Source: Bacteroidia bacterium
Lineage (GTDB): Bacteria; Bacteroidota; Bacteroidia; UKL13-3
Direction of reading: 5' to 3'
NCBI GenBank assembly: GCA_020049855.1
Contig: JAGVLJ010000001.1
Location: forward strand, 62,001 to 126,000
Length of the DNA: 64,000 bases
The notes under the pieces were generated by a model. The model was not told the DNA's origin. It did not search any database and saw nothing but the letters and a program-made list of their open reading frames with translations. Below are positions 28,852 through 39,442 of this stretch, piece after piece (position 1 is the stretch's first letter; every line of letters begins with the position of its first letter). A program made the position numbers and the translations under genes.

Positions 28852-29323
28852 TCTTTCAAAAATTCATACCGCTTTGTCGTTACCCGCTGTGTTAAAAGAG
28901 TGGCGAAACACCAATGAAAAAATCGTGTTTACCAACGGTTGTTTTGATTTGCTGCACCGCGGCCATGTAGACTATCTGGCTAAGGCAGCCGATTGCGGAA
29001 CCAAACTGATTATAGGAGTAAACACCGATGCATCGGTAAGCCGACTCAAAGGCTCTGTGCGCCCCATACAGGACGAACAGTCGCGCCTACAAATTCTGGC
29101 TTCGCTGGCCTGTGTGGATGCGGTGATTTTATTTGACGAAGAAACGCCTTACGAACTGATAAAAACGGTACAGCCCGATGTGCTGGTGAAGGGTGGTGAC
29201 TACAAGCCCGGGGATATTGTAGGCTACGATATAGTTACAGCCAAAGGCGGAAACGTAACCACCATTGATTTTGTACCGGGGTTTTCTACCTCGGCCATTG
29301 AACAAAAAATTAAACAAAGCTGA
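28832..29323 (+). CDS. rfaE2: D-glycero-beta-D-manno-heptose 1-phosphate adenylyltransferase
   Basis: KIVFTNGCFDLLHRGHVDYLAKAADCGTKLIIGVNTD...VLVKGGDYKPGDIVGYD; start likely 28832. Confidence 0.92.
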   Translation: MGHHSRNLSKIHTALSLPAVLKEWRNTNEKIVFTNGCFDLLHRGHVDYLAKAADCGTKLIIGVNTDASVSRLKGSVRPIQDEQSRLQILASLACVDAVILFDEETPYELIKTVQPDVLVKGGDYKPGDIVGYDIVTAKGGNVTTIDFVPGFSTSAIEQKIKQS

Positions 29324-30652
29324 TTACTTTTTAAAGAGCCATTCCTCGGGGTCGAGCCGCACTTTGCCTTTGTAAATTTCTATGTGCAGTTCGGTTTTGT
29401 CTTCAACCTCATTTACCATCACCGTTCCCATCTCCTGTTTGGTATTTACTTTGTCTCCCGGTTTCACAAATACCTCGGCCAGGTTGGTGTAAACAGTATA
29501 ATAATCTCCGTGAGAAATAATAACAGCATACCCCATGCCCGGTACAAAAAATTTCATCTTTACTTCGCCTCTGAAAACGGCTCGGGCTTTGGCATCTTTC
29601 CCTGTGGCAATATCAACTCCGGTATTGTTTACCGTAATATTTTTAAGAGTAGGATGCGGATGAACCCCAAATGATTTAGAGATAAATCCCTGTTCAACCG
29701 GCCATGGCAATGTGCCTTTATTACGGCTGAAATCATTCGCCAGTTGTGCGGCTTCTGGTGTTAGAGCCAACTCGGCTGCAGTGGCTCCCTTTTTGGTTTC
29801 ATTGCCATTGGTAATTGCCGGGGTACCGGCTGCTTTTTTGCGAGCTTCTTCTTCGGCTCTTCTGCGCGCAGCGGCTATTTCTTTTTCTATTAAATCTTCA
29901 ATGGCTTTTTTCAATCGTTTGGCAGCCGCCTCTTTTGCCCGTAGCTGCTTTCGTAAGTCTTTCTCTTTGGCTTTTAGTGCTTCCAATACTTTTGACTCTT
30001 CTTTTTTGTCTGCCTCCAGTTCTCTTTTCTCTTCCTCTTTACTCACCAGCAAAACCTCCTTTTCTTTTTTGGTTTGGCTTAGCTCAGTCAAATTTTCTTT
30101 CAGTGTATTTTGGGTTACCAGAATTAAATGCGCCTGTTTCTCGCGGTAAGCGGTAATTTGCTGCAGGTACTTTATCCGCTTCATAGCCTGATCAAAACTT
30201 TCGGAGGCCAATATGTACATGATGCGGTCGTAAGAATTGCGGTGTTTGTACGAAACCAAAATAAGTTTTGCGTATTGATCTTTTAGGTTTTGAAGGTCGT
30301 TTTGCAGGGTTTGAATGGTTTGCCCCAGTTCAATAATATATTGTTCGGTTAAGTCAATCTCTTCTCCAATGGTATTGATGAGTTTGCTTCGGGTAGAAAT
30401 TTGTTTGCCTATTATCTCCAGCTGATTCAGGGTGGCTTTTTGTTTTTTTTGTGTTTCCTGTAAAAGCTTTTTGGTAAGTTTTATCTCCTGCTCGTGCTGT
30501 TTCCGCTTTTTTTCAAGCTCAACTCTTGATTGTCCAAAAATTGAACAGGAAAAAATAAACAATACCCAGAAACTACTCCATCGGAGAATAACTGGCCGGT
30601 ATAGAAAAAATGACTTGGTCAATGGGATTGAGGGAAACATTTTGGAAGTCAA
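29324..30652 (-). CDS. EnvC-like murein hydrolase activator (coiled coil plus M23 peptidase domain)
   Basis: Long coiled coil, then GVDIATGKDAKARAVFRGEVKMKFFVPGMGYAVIISHGDYYTVYTNLAEVFVKPGDKV. Confidence 0.88.
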   Translation of the reverse strand: MTSKMFPSIPLTKSFFLYRPVILRWSSFWVLFIFSCSIFGQSRVELEKKRKQHEQEIKLTKKLLQETQKKQKATLNQLEIIGKQISTRSKLINTIGEEIDLTEQYIIELGQTIQTLQNDLQNLKDQYAKLILVSYKHRNSYDRIMYILASESFDQAMKRIKYLQQITAYREKQAHLILVTQNTLKENLTELSQTKKEKEVLLVSKEEEKRELEADKKEESKVLEALKAKEKDLRKQLRAKEAAAKRLKKAIEDLIEKEIAAARRRAEEEARKKAAGTPAITNGNETKKGATAAELALTPEAAQLANDFSRNKGTLPWPVEQGFISKSFGVHPHPTLKNITVNNTGVDIATGKDAKARAVFRGEVKMKFFVPGMGYAVIISHGDYYTVYTNLAEVFVKPGDKVNTKQEMGTVMVNEVEDKTELHIEIYKGKVRLDPEEWLFKK

Positions 30653-31367
30653 AGGTAGCCATCAAAATATCCTTAGCCTCGGTTTTAATACTCATTTTAT
30701 TCGCATAACGCACATTGTTCGTACGATGAAATTCGGAATACTGGACACTTAGGCGGTTTGTTTGCGAGCTGTCTGCCCGAACAAATTCCTGTAGAAAAAT
30801 TTCATTGGTAGACTTGGTTACATATACCTGATAAAGGGTTTTGTTAAGGATGCGCCTGAGTAAATACCCGCTTGCTACCGAATCCGTTTTTAATGTGTCG
30901 TCAAGTTCAAGTATCTGGTTACCCACAAATAAATTTTGCAGCACCTCCAGTGTCAGAGGAACGTCTGAAAATCTGGTAAAGTAAGAGTAGCTTTGGGTAA
31001 GGTATCGTTTATTAAGTTTGTCCAGAATTTTTATAGAATCGCGGCTAATGTAAATTCGTGCCGCCTCAATACCCAAAACTGCCGTTGCCGACATCCAGAT
31101 ATATTTTCCGCTTTCCATTTTCAGGTGAAGGGTAAAACTTACATCTTTTCCCCGCTCTTGTGCAAAGTCAATTTTTATTTTGGCACTGAAAAACTCAAAC
31201 TGTGTTTGTTGCTTCCGAAGCGTCTGAACCAAATCGTTCTTGTGAACTATTTCATTACTGACATTATCGTGTGGCGAAGTTTTTATGGCCGATTTATGGC
31301 TTTTGCAGGCCAAAAAAATGGTTGCCGCCAACATGCATAAGAAGAGTTTAGCTAATTGGTTAGTCAC
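30573..31367 (-). CDS. DUF4292-like lipoprotein
   Basis: Signal/lipobox LAATIFLACKSHKS; FFSAKIKIDFAQ...KYIWMSATAVLGIEAARIYISRDSIKILDKLNKRYL. Confidence 0.75.
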   Translation of the reverse strand: MTNQLAKLFLCMLAATIFLACKSHKSAIKTSPHDNVSNEIVHKNDLVQTLRKQQTQFEFFSAKIKIDFAQERGKDVSFTLHLKMESGKYIWMSATAVLGIEAARIYISRDSIKILDKLNKRYLTQSYSYFTRFSDVPLTLEVLQNLFVGNQILELDDTLKTDSVASGYLLRRILNKTLYQVYVTKSTNEIFLQEFVRADSSQTNRLSVQYSEFHRTNNVRYANKMSIKTEAKDILMATFDFQNVSLNPIDQVIFSIPASYSPME

Positions 31368-33072
31368 TTATTTTTTGTTCTCTTATTTTTTTCTCCAACA
31401 ACAATTTTTTGCTGCTATCCTGCTCAAGTGCTTTATTCCAGTAAATGAGTGCCTGCTGTATATTTCCCAATCGGTATTGCAGGTCTCCATAGTGTTCGTT
31501 AACTTCAGCATTTTCTTTCATCAACCCAACCGCCTTTTCCAAAAAGGGTAATGCTTCATCGTATTTACCCTGCTGGTATAATATCCATCCATAGGTGTCG
31601 AGGTAAGTAGGGTTGTCTGCCTCTTTGGTGATGGTAATTTTCGACATTTCTGCAGCCTTTTCCAGCTTATCTTTTCGCACCGATAAAAAATATGCATAGT
31701 TGTTCAGCAAAAAGGTGCTTTGCGAATCAAGTTCAAGGGCTTTTTCAAAGAGCGAATCCGATTGTTTATAGTTTTTTAAATGATTGGCCGCATCAGCCCA
31801 ACTGGCTAATAATCTAGTTCGTGTTTCGCTATCTTCTACACCCGATTCCAACCCGGCTTTTGCTTTTTCTATGGCTTGTTTAAACTGATTTTGCTCCATA
31901 TACGACAGGCATCCCAGTAAATAAAAATCATATACCTCGGGGAAAGTTTCAATTGCCTTTTCACAATCTCCCGCGGCACGGTTATATTCTTTAAGTTCAA
32001 TGCTGCATGATATGGTTTGATGCCAGGCAGGCGCATTGTTTGGCTCTATAAGTAAAACTTGCTGCCAATGGCCTCTTGCCTCACTATATTTTTTGTGTTT
32101 ATACAGCAGCATGGCATAGGCCATATGTGCTGAAGCATCGTTAGGGTGCGTTTTACAAAGCAGTTCGGCCAGTTCAAGGGCTTCTTGCTTACCCGTGTTG
32201 TTTTCACTGTTATCATGATAAGGTCGCAACGCGTTCACCTTCTCTTTTACTTGAACCTGCTCATCGCTAAATGCTTTTTTCAAAGCATCAAAAGCCTTTT
32301 GGTGTTCCCCTTTTTCGTCCCAGTATTTACTAAGGGCAAAGTGAGCCCAACCGGCTGATGGTTCTTTTTCTAAAACCAGCATATATACCGCAGCGGCTTT
32401 TTCTTTATCGTTGGTATAAAGATAAAATTCGGCCAATAGACCCCGATATTTCATTTCATTGGGATAGGTTGCAATTAGTTTTTGAATTTCAGCTTCCGCC
32501 TTGGTTTGTTTTTTAAGAAGTTGATATAGTCTTACCTTTTGCCGGATTGTTGTTTCTTTAATCCCGTACCGTCTTTCTTCTTTATCATAAACCTTGATGG
32601 CCGCATCATACTTTCCTGCCATTGAATATAAGTTGGCCGCATTTTCAAAGTTTGAAAGGTCTCCGGGAACCAACTCTGTCAGGCGCTCATAACTGTTTGC
32701 CGCTAGGTCATATTCTCGATTTGCTTCAAAAATTCGCGCCTGTTGCAATATAATCCACCTATTTCCTCCATCAATTTTAAGCGCTTGCTGATTGTATTCT
32801 ATTGCCTCTTTCCATGCTCTTCTTTTCATGGAAAGTTCTACCAGCTTATAGAAAGGGGTAGCTTGTTCGGGGTCAATATTGGTACATTTTTTAAACAAAT
32901 CGAAGGCCCTTTCTTCATTTCCTGTCATTTGCTCTTTTTGTGCATTCATAAATGCATTTTCAAAATCAAGCATTTTTTTTTCATCCTTATTTTTCTTTTG
33001 GGATAATCCCGAAAAAGAAAGAATCATACACAGAAAATACAACGGAAGGCGTTTCACCATTTTATTGCTCAC
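31360..33072 (-). CDS. tetratricopeptide repeat protein
   Basis: Repeated TPR motifs through 570 aa. Confidence 0.85.
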   Translation of the reverse strand: MSNKMVKRLPLYFLCMILSFSGLSQKKNKDEKKMLDFENAFMNAQKEQMTGNEERAFDLFKKCTNIDPEQATPFYKLVELSMKRRAWKEAIEYNQQALKIDGGNRWIILQQARIFEANREYDLAANSYERLTELVPGDLSNFENAANLYSMAGKYDAAIKVYDKEERRYGIKETTIRQKVRLYQLLKKQTKAEAEIQKLIATYPNEMKYRGLLAEFYLYTNDKEKAAAVYMLVLEKEPSAGWAHFALSKYWDEKGEHQKAFDALKKAFSDEQVQVKEKVNALRPYHDNSENNTGKQEALELAELLCKTHPNDASAHMAYAMLLYKHKKYSEARGHWQQVLLIEPNNAPAWHQTISCSIELKEYNRAAGDCEKAIETFPEVYDFYLLGCLSYMEQNQFKQAIEKAKAGLESGVEDSETRTRLLASWADAANHLKNYKQSDSLFEKALELDSQSTFLLNNYAYFLSVRKDKLEKAAEMSKITITKEADNPTYLDTYGWILYQQGKYDEALPFLEKAVGLMKENAEVNEHYGDLQYRLGNIQQALIYWNKALEQDSSKKLLLEKKIREQKISD

Positions 33073-34066
33073 AGGTTGAGTAGTCGCCCAAACTTAAGTC
33101 ATCTGCTTTCCCCTTGTAAGTAACATGGCTTCCTAACATAGAGTTGGAAATAGTTGATTGTACAATGTGGGTGTTTTGCTGAATTATGCTGTTACTGACT
33201 ACCGAATTGGTAATGCTGCTTCCTTTTCCAACGGAAACATATGGCCCCACTACCGAATTGTTCAAAACTACTCCTTCATCAATAAAACAAGGTTCAATAA
33301 TTATCGAGTTATTATTAAAAACCGAAGGATGGATTAATCGGGTAGCCTTTTTTATCTCAAGCATTCGCTGGTTTGTGTAAACCGTAGAGTTTTTATTTCC
33401 GCAATCAAGCCACTCGTCTACTTTACCCGGTACAAACTTATAGCCTTTGTTTTTCATGTTTTCCATAGCATTGGTCAGTTGAAATTCTCCTTTTTCTTTT
33501 ATGTTATTATCTAGAAGGTATTGTAGCTCTTGTTTCAGATATTCTCCGTCTTTAAAATAATAAATACCAATAATGGCCAAGTCTGAAATAAACTCGGTTG
33601 GTTTTTCAACAAACTCGGTGATAATACCATCGTTATTCACCTTCACCACCCCAAATTGCCTTGGGTCATCAATTTTTTGTACCCATATAATTGCATCTTT
33701 TGTTCTGTCAAGTGTAAAATTTGCTTTAAAAAGCGTATCCGCAAAAACAACCGAAACATTCCCGTGCAGCGATTCTTTTGCACAATAAATAGCATGAGCA
33801 GTACCCAGAGGTTCGTCCTGATAGTAAATTTTACCCTTCGCACCAACACTTTTGGCTATATCCATTAGCGTTTTTTCCACCTCTTCGCCAAAATGACCCA
33901 TAACAAAAGCCACTTCCTGAACTCCTTCTCCACAAACGCTCACAATGTCTTCAATCAACCATTGAACTATGGGCTTGCCGGCTACCGGAATAAGCGGCTT
34001 AGGAACGGTTAGTGTGTGAGGTCTCATTCGCTTGCCCATGCCGGCCATTGGTACAATTATATTCAT
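33062..34066 (-). CDS. sugar-phosphate nucleotidyltransferase
   Basis: MNIIVPMAGMGKRMRPHTLTVPKPLIPVAGKPIVQWLIED; C-terminal left-handed beta-helix-like repeats. Confidence 0.9.
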   Translation of the reverse strand: MNIIVPMAGMGKRMRPHTLTVPKPLIPVAGKPIVQWLIEDIVSVCGEGVQEVAFVMGHFGEEVEKTLMDIAKSVGAKGKIYYQDEPLGTAHAIYCAKESLHGNVSVVFADTLFKANFTLDRTKDAIIWVQKIDDPRQFGVVKVNNDGIITEFVEKPTEFISDLAIIGIYYFKDGEYLKQELQYLLDNNIKEKGEFQLTNAMENMKNKGYKFVPGKVDEWLDCGNKNSTVYTNQRMLEIKKATRLIHPSVFNNNSIIIEPCFIDEGVVLNNSVVGPYVSVGKGSSITNSVVSNSIIQQNTHIVQSTISNSMLGSHVTYKGKADDLSLGDYSTCEQ

Positions 34067-34080
34067 GCTTAATGTTATGT

Positions 34081-34518
34081 TTATTTTTTTCCTGTGTGTC
34101 CATATCCACCGGCACCTCGCTCTGTTTCACCCAGTTCATTGGTAAGCTCCCAAATAACCTGAGAAAAGGGGCATATTATCATTTGAGCAATGCGGTCTCC
34201 GTTTTGTACTTCAAAAGGGTGTGATCCCAAATTAATAAGCAGCACCATCACCTCTCCGCGGTAATCTGCATCAATAGTGCCCGGAGAGTTAAGAACCGTA
34301 ACCCCATGCTTGAAAGCCAAACCGCTTCTTGGCCTTATTTGTGCCTCATATCCGGCAGGCAATTCCATAAAAATTCCTGTTGGTATCAACTTGCGTTCTC
34401 CTGGAACTATAAATTCCGGCTGCAACAAAGCAGCCCTTAAGTCCACACCAGCCGAGTGGATGGTTTCGTATTTTGGTAACAGGTTGCCGGATTGGTTAAT
34501 TATTTTTACCTTAATCAC
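34081..34518 (-). CDS. dut: dUTP diphosphatase
   Basis: [54 protein letters not shown]. Confidence 0.95.
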   Translation of the reverse strand: MIKVKIINQSGNLLPKYETIHSAGVDLRAALLQPEFIVPGERKLIPTGIFMELPAGYEAQIRPRSGLAFKHGVTVLNSPGTIDADYRGEVMVLLINLGSHPFEVQNGDRIAQMIICPFSQVIWELTNELGETERGAGGYGHTGKK

Positions 34519-34531
34519 CTAAAAATTATGC

Positions 34532-36001
34532 TTAGTGGCGCGAAGTTACTGTTTTATTCTTTCTTTCAAACAGTATGGCTAGCCCTGCAAAGGCAAGGAG
34601 CATTGCTCCGCGCAACAAGTGGCCCATGTTATCTGAAAGTTGATGAATAAGTTGCTTGTGCGCTAAAAACAGCATAAGAGCTAAGGTAGTATAACCCGCA
34701 ACTCTCCCGGTTTCGTAGGGAATCGGATAATTTTTTTGTCCCCACAAATACGAAATTAACATCATTCCGAAATAACAAATAAAAGTTGCCCAAGCAGAAC
34801 CGACATATCCGTATAAAGGAATCCACCAAATATTTAATACAATAGTAATAAATGCACCTAAAATTGAAATAATGGCGCCTTTATTTGTCTGATCGGAAAG
34901 CTTATACCATATCGATAGGTTAAAGTAAACCCCCAGACATACATTTGCCATCAAGAGAACAGGAACAACCTTTAATCCCTCCCAAAAGTTGGGACCAATG
35001 AAATACTTAAAGATATCAATATAAAGGGTAACTAACAGAAAGATAAATAGGCAAATAATAATAAAATAATTCATTACTCTGGCATACACTTTCCGATTAT
35101 CTTCACTTGCCGCCTGCGAGAAAAAAAAGGGCTCGGCAGCATACCGATATGCCTGAACAAACATCGTTATCAAAATGGAAAGTTTATAGTTTGCACCATA
35201 AATCCCAACCTGCCTCAAACCCTCGTTCATATCGGGAAGCAGGTACTTCATAATCGCGCGGTCAAGGGTTTCATTTATCATCCCGCCCAACCCAACAATA
35301 AGTAATGGTGCTCCATAGGCAAGCATTTGCTTCCATATTGTCGCGTCAAAGCCATTGTTAACCAGCTTTATTTCTTTCATCAAAAGCGGAAGTGTAAGCG
35401 CACTTGCCAACAAATTAGAAATAAAAACATACCCTACCCCAATTTGCCCCGAATAAAAAGGAAGAGATACCCCTTTTGAGTGCTGCACATACGGACATAA
35501 CAACAAAAAATAAACATTTAAAAGAATATTGATGAGGATATTGGCATTTTTAATAAGTGCAAAGCGCAAGGGTTTGCTTTGTTGCCTTAAATAAGCAAAC
35601 GGCACACTTGCCAGCGCATCCAGCGAGAGAATACCGGCAAAATAAATGATATACTCGGGGTGGTGATCATAATGAATTGCTTCGGCAATGGGTTGCGTCA
35701 ATAAACTAATCACAACAACAAATAGCAATGATGAAGCAATCAGCGAGATAAGTGCGGTAGAAAACACCTTAGTATTCTCTGGCTCTTTGTTGGCAAACCT
35801 GAAAAAAGCCGTTTCCATTCCATAGGTAAGCAACACAATAAAGAATGTTACATAGCTGTAAAATTCATTAATGGTTCCGTATTCATTAGGGTTAAATACC
35901 CTTGTTTGAAGGGGAACTAACAGATAATTTACCAAGCGCCCAAGGATATGAGACCCTCCATAAACAACGGTGTGAGAGGCTAATTTTTTTAATGCACTCA
36001 T
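34532..36001 (-). CDS. polysaccharide biosynthesis/oligosaccharide flippase family protein
   Basis: Multi-TM Wzx-like; VVYGGSHILGRLVNYLLVPLQTRVFNPNEYGTINEFYSY. Confidence 0.85.
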   Translation of the reverse strand: MSALKKLASHTVVYGGSHILGRLVNYLLVPLQTRVFNPNEYGTINEFYSYVTFFIVLLTYGMETAFFRFANKEPENTKVFSTALISLIASSLLFVVVISLLTQPIAEAIHYDHHPEYIIYFAGILSLDALASVPFAYLRQQSKPLRFALIKNANILINILLNVYFLLLCPYVQHSKGVSLPFYSGQIGVGYVFISNLLASALTLPLLMKEIKLVNNGFDATIWKQMLAYGAPLLIVGLGGMINETLDRAIMKYLLPDMNEGLRQVGIYGANYKLSILITMFVQAYRYAAEPFFFSQAASEDNRKVYARVMNYFIIICLFIFLLVTLYIDIFKYFIGPNFWEGLKVVPVLLMANVCLGVYFNLSIWYKLSDQTNKGAIISILGAFITIVLNIWWIPLYGYVGSAWATFICYFGMMLISYLWGQKNYPIPYETGRVAGYTTLALMLFLAHKQLIHQLSDNMGHLLRGAMLLAFAGLAILFERKNKTVTSRH

Positions 36002-36184
36002 GTGAATTTAGAACAAATGTATTAGCCAATAGCTAAAAATCCCTTTTAAGTTATAAACGCTTGACCGCTTTTTAATACACGACATCTATATAATTAATTT
36101 ACACAATCCTACTGCTCAGCACATTTACTGCGACCAAACAAGCGTCTTTTTCTTCATCTTCATACGCGGCCAAACATTGTATAT

Positions 36185-38011
36185 TTGTATTTCATTATGT
36201 TCCATCGGATTTTTGTTTTTATTTCAACCCTCCTTATAGTACTGGAGGCATCTGCACAGGGGCAAGACGAGCATCTGGCGGCACAATATTTTGCAAATGG
36301 CGAGTATGAGAAGGCCTCTGTGGTATATGAAAGGCTGTTGAGTAAAAAAACCGCTGATGTTTTTGTCTACGACAACCTGCTAAAATGTTACATAAACCTA
36401 AAATCATTTGATGAGGCTGAAAGGGTAATAAAGCGTTCACAAAAGCAAAACTACACGAACCCCTCTTTTGCCGTTGACTTGGCTTATATCGCCAAATTAA
36501 AGGGCAAAACAGACGTGTTTAGGTCGAGGTGTGAGGCTCTGATAAAAAACATGAAGGCCGATGAGGCTTTTGCAGAACAACTTTCTAAAGCTTTTCAAAA
36601 ACGTGGCGAATATGCCTATGCCGCAGAAGTATACCTGAAGTTCAGGAAATTATCAAAAGCAGAGTTAGCCTTTAGCTTGGAGTTGGCAGAACTTTTTGCT
36701 CAACAGGGCCTAGAGGTAGAGATGATTACGGAGTTCCTAAACCTGCTTTCTTATGATGACAGCCAATTAGATAACGTACAATCGTTTTTGAGCGAGTACT
36801 TTGAAGGAAAAAAAGAAGGTGTTGACCTTTTAAAAAAATCCCTTCTTAAAAAAATCGCTGACGAATCTGGTAAAATGGTCTTTCCCGAACTACTTATATG
36901 GCTATATACCGAGCAACAGCAATACGAAGCAGCATTTGTACAGTGTAAGGCTGTTGATAGAAGATTTAAACTGAACGGTAGGAGAATTTATCAGTTTGCC
37001 GAACTTGCCAAAGATATTGATATGCTTGATTTATCAGCCCGAGCCTATCAGGCTGTTATTGAACTAGGGGTTGACAAACCATTTACTATTTCGGCTAAAT
37101 ATGGTCTTCTTGAAGTGAGAAACAAAAAACTACTCTTGGGAAATTATACAAAAACCGATTTATTGGAACTTGAAGCAGAATACATAGAAAATATCAGAGA
37201 TCTTGGAGTCAACCATTTAAGTGCGAATTTTATTAAAGATTTGGCGCATCTTCAGGCGTTTTACCTTAACAAGACAGATACTGCTATTTTACTTTTAAAA
37301 GATTTAGCGTATTTGTCGGGTGTAAATTCTCAAGTAAATGCCCGCGCAAAATTAGAATTAGGGGATATTTATCTTTTTAAGGGCGAGGTTTGGGAAGCCA
37401 CGTTATTATACGAACAAGTTGATTATGATTTAAAAGAAGAGCCCCTTGGGCAAGAAGCAAAGTACAAAAATGCCCAGCTTTGTTATTTCATGGGTGATTT
37501 TGAGTGGGCTAAAGCACAACTTGATGTGTTGAAAAGTGCCACCTCACAATTAATTTCTAATAATTCCATTGAGTTGTTAATGATAATTTTGGATAATACA
37601 GGATTAGATACAACAGAAATGCCCCTTCAGTTATATGCTAAAGCCGACCTGTTTATTTACAGAAACAAGCCGGATAGCGCCTTAACGGTATTAGAAAAGT
37701 TAGAACGCCTATTTCCAGATAATGAATTAACTGATGACATCCTTTTCCAAAAGGGTAAAATTGCGCTTCTGAAAGGAAACTATGAAACAGCATGTATGTA
37801 TTTAGAGCGTGTATGGAAAAATTATCCGGATGGAATCTTGGCTGATAACGCTTTAATTACCTGTGCCCGAATATATGAAAAGCAATTAAACCTCAAGACA
37901 AAAGCTCTCGATTTGTATGATAATTTTATCAGAAATTACCCAGGTAGTTTTTTTATTTCGGAGGCGCGATCACATTATCGTTTACTAAGAGGAGATAATT
38001 TACCCCAATAA
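36185..38011 (+). CDS. tetratricopeptide repeat protein, secreted
   Basis: Signal peptide; AAQYFANGEYEKASVVYERLL and later TPR motifs. Confidence 0.8.
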   Translation: MYFIMFHRIFVFISTLLIVLEASAQGQDEHLAAQYFANGEYEKASVVYERLLSKKTADVFVYDNLLKCYINLKSFDEAERVIKRSQKQNYTNPSFAVDLAYIAKLKGKTDVFRSRCEALIKNMKADEAFAEQLSKAFQKRGEYAYAAEVYLKFRKLSKAELAFSLELAELFAQQGLEVEMITEFLNLLSYDDSQLDNVQSFLSEYFEGKKEGVDLLKKSLLKKIADESGKMVFPELLIWLYTEQQQYEAAFVQCKAVDRRFKLNGRRIYQFAELAKDIDMLDLSARAYQAVIELGVDKPFTISAKYGLLEVRNKKLLLGNYTKTDLLELEAEYIENIRDLGVNHLSANFIKDLAHLQAFYLNKTDTAILLLKDLAYLSGVNSQVNARAKLELGDIYLFKGEVWEATLLYEQVDYDLKEEPLGQEAKYKNAQLCYFMGDFEWAKAQLDVLKSATSQLISNNSIELLMIILDNTGLDTTEMPLQLYAKADLFIYRNKPDSALTVLEKLERLFPDNELTDDILFQKGKIALLKGNYETACMYLERVWKNYPDGILADNALITCARIYEKQLNLKTKALDLYDNFIRNYPGSFFISEARSHYRLLRGDNLPQ

Positions 38012-38013
38012 GG

Positions 38014-39030
38014 TTAGCTTATTGTATTAAACTGATTAAGAAATCTTAAATCATTTTCAAAATAGATTCGTAAATCCTTCACATCATATTTTAACATTGC
38101 CACCCGTTCTACCCCTAAGCCAAAAGCATATCCGTTGTATTTTTCTGAATCAATACCACAATTAGTTAAAACTTCTGGATCAACCATGCCACAACCAAGT
38201 ATTTCTACCCAACCGCTGTGTTTACATACATTACAACCCACTCCAGCACATATCCTGCAGTTAATATCCATCTCAGCACTTGGTTCGGTAAACGGAAAAT
38301 AACTTGGCCTGAACCTTATTTTCACTGTTTCGCCAAAAAGCTCTTTTACAAAATAATATAACGTTTGCTTTAAATCGGCAAATGATACATTTTCATCAAT
38401 ATATAAACCTTCTATTTGATGAAAAAAGCAATTCGCCCTAGCTGAAATAGCCTCATTTCTATAAACCCTTCCAGGCATAATCACTCGCATTGGCGGCTTA
38501 TTTTTTTCCATGTACCTTACCTGAACAGAGGAAGTGTGCGTTCTTAAAGCAATATCTTTATCAATAAAAAAAGTATCCTGCATGTCTCTGGCAGGATGAT
38601 TATCAGGGAAGTTAAGTGCAGAGAAATTATGCCAGTCGTCTTCAATCTCCGGACCATCAGTAATTGCAAATCCAAATTTTCTGAATATACCAATAAGTTC
38701 TTCTTGTATTAATGTTAACGGATGTTTGGTTCCTATATTAATTGAAATTCCAGGTAAAGTTAAATCCGTATCCTCTCTTAACCCGCTAATAAGTAAATCA
38801 AACTGTGCTTTGTAATACTCGTAAGTGTTTTGTAAAATATTTTTTAACTCATTTATTGGTTTTCCTAACTCTTTTTTTTGGTCAGGTTTCGCTGTTTTTA
38901 ACCAATCAAAAAAATCTGACAACTTCCCTTTTTTGCTAAGATATTTTATTCTAAAATTTTCCAACTGCTCCACGTTGGTTATCTCAATTTTTTCAATCTC
39001 TTTCCTTACATTATTTATTTCTTCTATCAT
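38014..39030 (-). CDS. pheS: phenylalanine-tRNA ligase subunit alpha
   Basis: HPLTLIQEELIGIFRKFGFAITDGPEIEDDWHNFSALNFPDNHPARDMQDTFFI; GLGVERVAMLKY. Confidence 0.95.
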   Translation of the reverse strand: MIEEINNVRKEIEKIEITNVEQLENFRIKYLSKKGKLSDFFDWLKTAKPDQKKELGKPINELKNILQNTYEYYKAQFDLLISGLREDTDLTLPGISINIGTKHPLTLIQEELIGIFRKFGFAITDGPEIEDDWHNFSALNFPDNHPARDMQDTFFIDKDIALRTHTSSVQVRYMEKNKPPMRVIMPGRVYRNEAISARANCFFHQIEGLYIDENVSFADLKQTLYYFVKELFGETVKIRFRPSYFPFTEPSAEMDINCRICAGVGCNVCKHSGWVEILGCGMVDPEVLTNCGIDSEKYNGYAFGLGVERVAMLKYDVKDLRIYFENDLRFLNQFNTIS

Positions 39031-39442
39031 GTTAAAATTTTAGCTTTCAAAAATAAGTATTAAAAAAATAAACTTTAAAATTATATGTTAAGCACTAATT
39101 AATAAAAGATTTTAAAATTATATTAATAATATATAAGGATGTGTTTTTAGGGGATAACTAATTTCGTTTTCATAGTGTATTTCGTTGTTTGTTTTTAATC
39201 AACAGAGTTCACACATAAATAGATAATGATTATCAATCGAAAAACTATTTAATACACAATGTGTAAAAGTAAATCAACATCACAATGTTTAATAGTTATA
39301 AAAAAAAATAATGTTAAATATCTGTTTAAAAGTGTCGACATATTAAAAGTTATCATTTGTTTAATTAATTACTGGCTGCGAGTTTAGTTAAACACCGTGG
39401 TTACTCACAATAAATACACACATAAACTAATAGCAATAATAC

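Noticed and set aside
39222-39236. GATAATGATTATC palindrome resembling part of a Fur box
   Set aside because: Only a 13-bp partial match in a very AT-rich region, where such dyads are expected by chance; not called as a separate site.
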